The notes under the pieces were generated by a model. The model was not told the origin of the DNA. It searched no databases and saw only the letters and a list, made by a program, of their open reading frames with translations. This document shows, in pieces, positions 34,444 to 35,439 of a stretch of DNA of 35,439 nucleotides (position 1 is its first letter; each line of letters opens with the position of its first letter). A program made the translations under genes and the position numbers. Origin of the DNA: Flavobacteriales bacterium (GTDB lineage Bacteria > Bacteroidota > Bacteroidia > UBA10329); contig JAIOYP010000043.1 of assembly GCA_021741155.1 (NCBI GenBank), positions 1 through 35,439 of the forward strand, read 5' to 3'.

Positions 34444-34499
34444 GAGTAGTGAGTAGTAAGTAGTGAGGCGTAAGTGGTAAGGCGTAAGTAGTGAGGCGC
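34444..34499. repeat. Heptameric degenerate array (GAGTAGT/AAGGCGT family)
   Basis: Eight consecutive 7-bp units on +: GAGTAGT, GAGTAGT, AAGTAGT, GAGGCGT, AAGTGGT, AAGGCGT, AAGTAGT, GAGGCGC. Inverted units of the same family (TTACGCC, TTACCAC, TTACGCC) lie at 34521-34541. Confidence 0.85.
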
Positions 34500-34766
34500 A
34501 GAGGCGCGAAGATTTTTCACTTACGCCTTACCACTTACGCCTAGTTTACGGATGCTCCGTGATGGTGCACGCAGAGAAGGTGAGAAAAAGAAAGATTCGC
34601 TACGCTCATGGATGTTTCTCGCAAAGGCGCAGAGGCGCGAAGATGTTTCACTAACGCCTTAGCACTTACTACTTACGCCTAGTTTACGGATGCTCCGTGA
34701 TGGTGCACGCAGAGAAGGTGAGAAAAAGAAAGATTCGCTACGCTCATGGATGTTTCTCGCAAAGGC
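34498..34766. repeat. Tandem direct repeat of 131 and 138 bp
   Basis: Copy 1 (34498-34628) and copy 2 (34629-34766) both begin GCAGAGGCGCGAAGAT. They share an identical stretch of about 95 bp starting at CCTAGTTTACGGATGCTCCG. The spacing grows from 131 to 138 bp because copy 2 has one extra 7-bp unit in its inverted heptamer section. A third, shortened start follows at about 34767. Confidence 0.85.
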
Positions 34767-34918
34767 GCAGAGACGCGAAGATTTTACGGATGCTTTGGGA
34801 ATAGCGACCAGCGACTAGTGTGGGATGCTTCGAGATGAAACGCGTGTTTACTCGCTTCGCTCGGTTTGTTTCACTCAAAGGCGCAAAGACGCAAAGATTA
34901 CGCGAAGAACCAGTGCAG

Positions 34919-35000
34919 CCCCAACGGGGCGCTATAACCAAACGATGGGTATCGCCCATCGCATAAGGGCGTAGCTCTTAACAGCCCAGAAAGGGCAACA
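34919..35000. repeat. REP-like cluster of three short palindromes
   Basis: Three adjacent hairpins: GCCCCAACGGGGC, GATGGGTATCGCCCATC and GCCCAGAAAGGGC. The arrangement resembles extragenic palindromic repeats (REP/BIME type) dispersed by RAYT transposases. No RAYT gene is in the window. Confidence 0.6.
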
Positions 35001-35004
35001 GACC

Positions 35005-35051
35005 GAAAAAAGAAAACCCCTGTTCCTTACCGTGTGGTAAGAGAACAGGGG
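35005..35051 (-). terminator. Minus-strand hairpin terminator (copy 1)
   Basis: CCCCTGTTCCTTACC (35017-35031) pairs with GGTAAG and GAACAGGGG (35036-35051, one bulged A) around a GTGT loop. On the minus strand it is followed by TTTTCTTTTTTC. Confidence 0.75.
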
Positions 35052-35075
35052 GCAACCCACAGAGGTAAACGGGCA
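35005..35075 (-). ncRNA. Candidate ~70-nt small RNA
   Basis: On the minus strand, a near-consensus Bacteroidota promoter (35110-35079) is followed within about 60 bp by a strong terminator hairpin (35051-35017). No coding frame lies between. The predicted transcript runs from about 35073 to about 35005, with a ~20-nt single-stranded 5' part followed by the hairpin and a U-rich tail. Confidence 0.4.
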
Positions 35076-35078
35076 TAT

Positions 35079-35110
35079 CAAAGATAAATAAATGGTTTTG
35101 AGATTTGCAA
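35079..35110 (-). promoter_or_regulatory. Bacteroidota-type promoter on the minus strand
   Basis: TTG at 35110-35108, a 21-bp spacer, then TATCTTTG (35086-35079), an exact TAnnTTTG match. It is the best complete promoter in the window and points at the hairpin at 35017-35051. Confidence 0.55.
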
Positions 35111-35124
35111 GGTTTTTTTTGAGT

Positions 35125-35152
35125 GAACAGCGAATAGCGACCAGCGACTAGT
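35125..35152. repeat. Heptameric degenerate array (GACCAGC family)
   Basis: Four 7-bp units on +: GAACAGC, GAATAGC, GACCAGC, GACTAGT, followed by GCGGGATGCT. A shorter copy of the same array and tail is at about 34799-34830. Confidence 0.7.
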
Positions 35153-35211
35153 GCGGGATGCTCCGTAGACCCATCCTGACCTCTCCGCCTAAGGCGGAAA
35201 GGGAATTCGAG

Positions 35212-35252
35212 AAAAAAGAAAACCCCTGCTCGTTGGCTATTACGAACAGGGG
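35212..35252 (-). terminator. Minus-strand hairpin terminator (copy 2)
   Basis: CCCCTG and TCGT (35223-35233) pair with ACGA and CAGGGG (35242-35252) with one mismatch. On the minus strand TTTTCTTTTTTC follows, as in copy 1. The two copies share the outer stem and the flanking A-rich tract, so they are related elements. Confidence 0.65.
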
Positions 35253-35439
35253 CAATCTTTAAAACTAGAACTCATGTGCTATTGAAACGCAGGAGTTTGG
35301 GGGTTATTGTGTAGGGCAAGCGGTACGCGAAAGGCTAAAGGTGCGCTATCGGAGGGGGGGGGGTCGCGCTGAGTGTATTTAGCATAATTTCAAAGTTTGC
35401 AACAATTTCGTTGTGATCATTATTTGTCAGCGGAGTAAT

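Larger units (their letters stand above)
34436..35439. other. Gene-free, repeat-dense 1-kb intergenic region
   Basis: I see no convincing coding frame on either strand. In order the region holds heptamer arrays (34444-34499 and an inverted 34521-34541), a 131/138-bp direct repeat, a GGCGCAAAGACGCAAAGA-like motif near 34878-34898, three REP-like palindromes (34919-35000), and a candidate small RNA with promoter and terminator (35005-35110). A heptamer array (35125-35152), a CCGCCTAAGGCGG palindrome, a second terminator-like hairpin (35212-35252) and a run of ten G (35354-35363) complete it. Confidence 0.8.

Noticed and set aside
34444..34766. CRISPR array
   Set aside because: The repeats are contiguous 7-bp units and ~131-bp direct repeats with no regular spacers, and no cas genes are present.
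34744..34959. 71-residue minus-strand frame in the repeat region
   Set aside because: It is composed of repeat and palindrome sequence, has no start context and resembles no protein.
35266..35439. Partial gene at the right edge
   Set aside because: I could not find a convincing frame on either strand. The G10 tract and palindromic sequence argue for intergenic DNA.

Overview
The window comes from a member of the Bacteroidota, probably a Flavobacteriales-like marine or freshwater lineage. The reasons are: secreted proteins ending in type IX secretion (T9SS) sorting domains of the 'YPNP...G.Y.L.' type, weak Shine-Dalgarno signals, several TAnnTTTG-like -7 elements, a DUF5715 peptidase-like gene, a GH3/serine-hydrolase fusion, and the small membrane protein that sits next to mutL in this phylum. 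No rRNA, tRNA or CRISPR array was seen. Naming the genus would be a guess.

Layout. 1-5120 (-): the first 1706 codons of a giant secreted protein running off the left edge, with Ig/PKD-like repeats followed by a beta-helix carrying a long Cys-dotted Gly-Gly-Ala region. 10075-5307 (-): a five-haem secreted cytochrome whose stop overlaps the start of a polytopic GT-C/TMTC-like TPR protein. 10220-10531 (+): a rhodanese. 11890-10601 (-): a glycosyltransferase. 14207-12062 (-): a small membrane protein and mutL, divergent from a GH3/serine-hydrolase fusion (14298-17228, +). A second rhodanese, a vanadium-haloperoxidase-like T9SS protein, a prolyl oligopeptidase lipoprotein, a DUF4256 protein and a truncated glycerophosphodiesterase follow on + up to 23279. 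On - are a GNAT/polysaccharide deacetylase pair (25290-23382) and a histidine kinase / response regulator / DUF5715 operon (28401-25532).

Right part. A small secreted protein (28612-28890, +) and a lipoprotein (31277-30597, -) once converged on one shared bidirectional terminator. A complete IS1595-type element (28957-30594) with two passenger genes now separates them. The 8-bp target duplication includes the lipoprotein stop codon, so that gene survived intact. A large FG-GAP/ASPIC/Ig T9SS protein follows (31502-34375). The last 1.06 kb has no gene but is dense with repeats, REP-like palindromes and a candidate small RNA.

The genes mostly concern the cell envelope and secretion: T9SS cargo, lipoproteins, glycan and peptidoglycan enzymes, and one two-component system co-transcribed with a wall-peptidase-like protein. 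The most unusual signal is not a gene. At least seven intergenic arrays are built from degenerate 7-bp (one family 8-bp) units. Several occur as inverted pairs, and one 131/138-bp direct repeat differs between copies by exactly one 7-bp unit.
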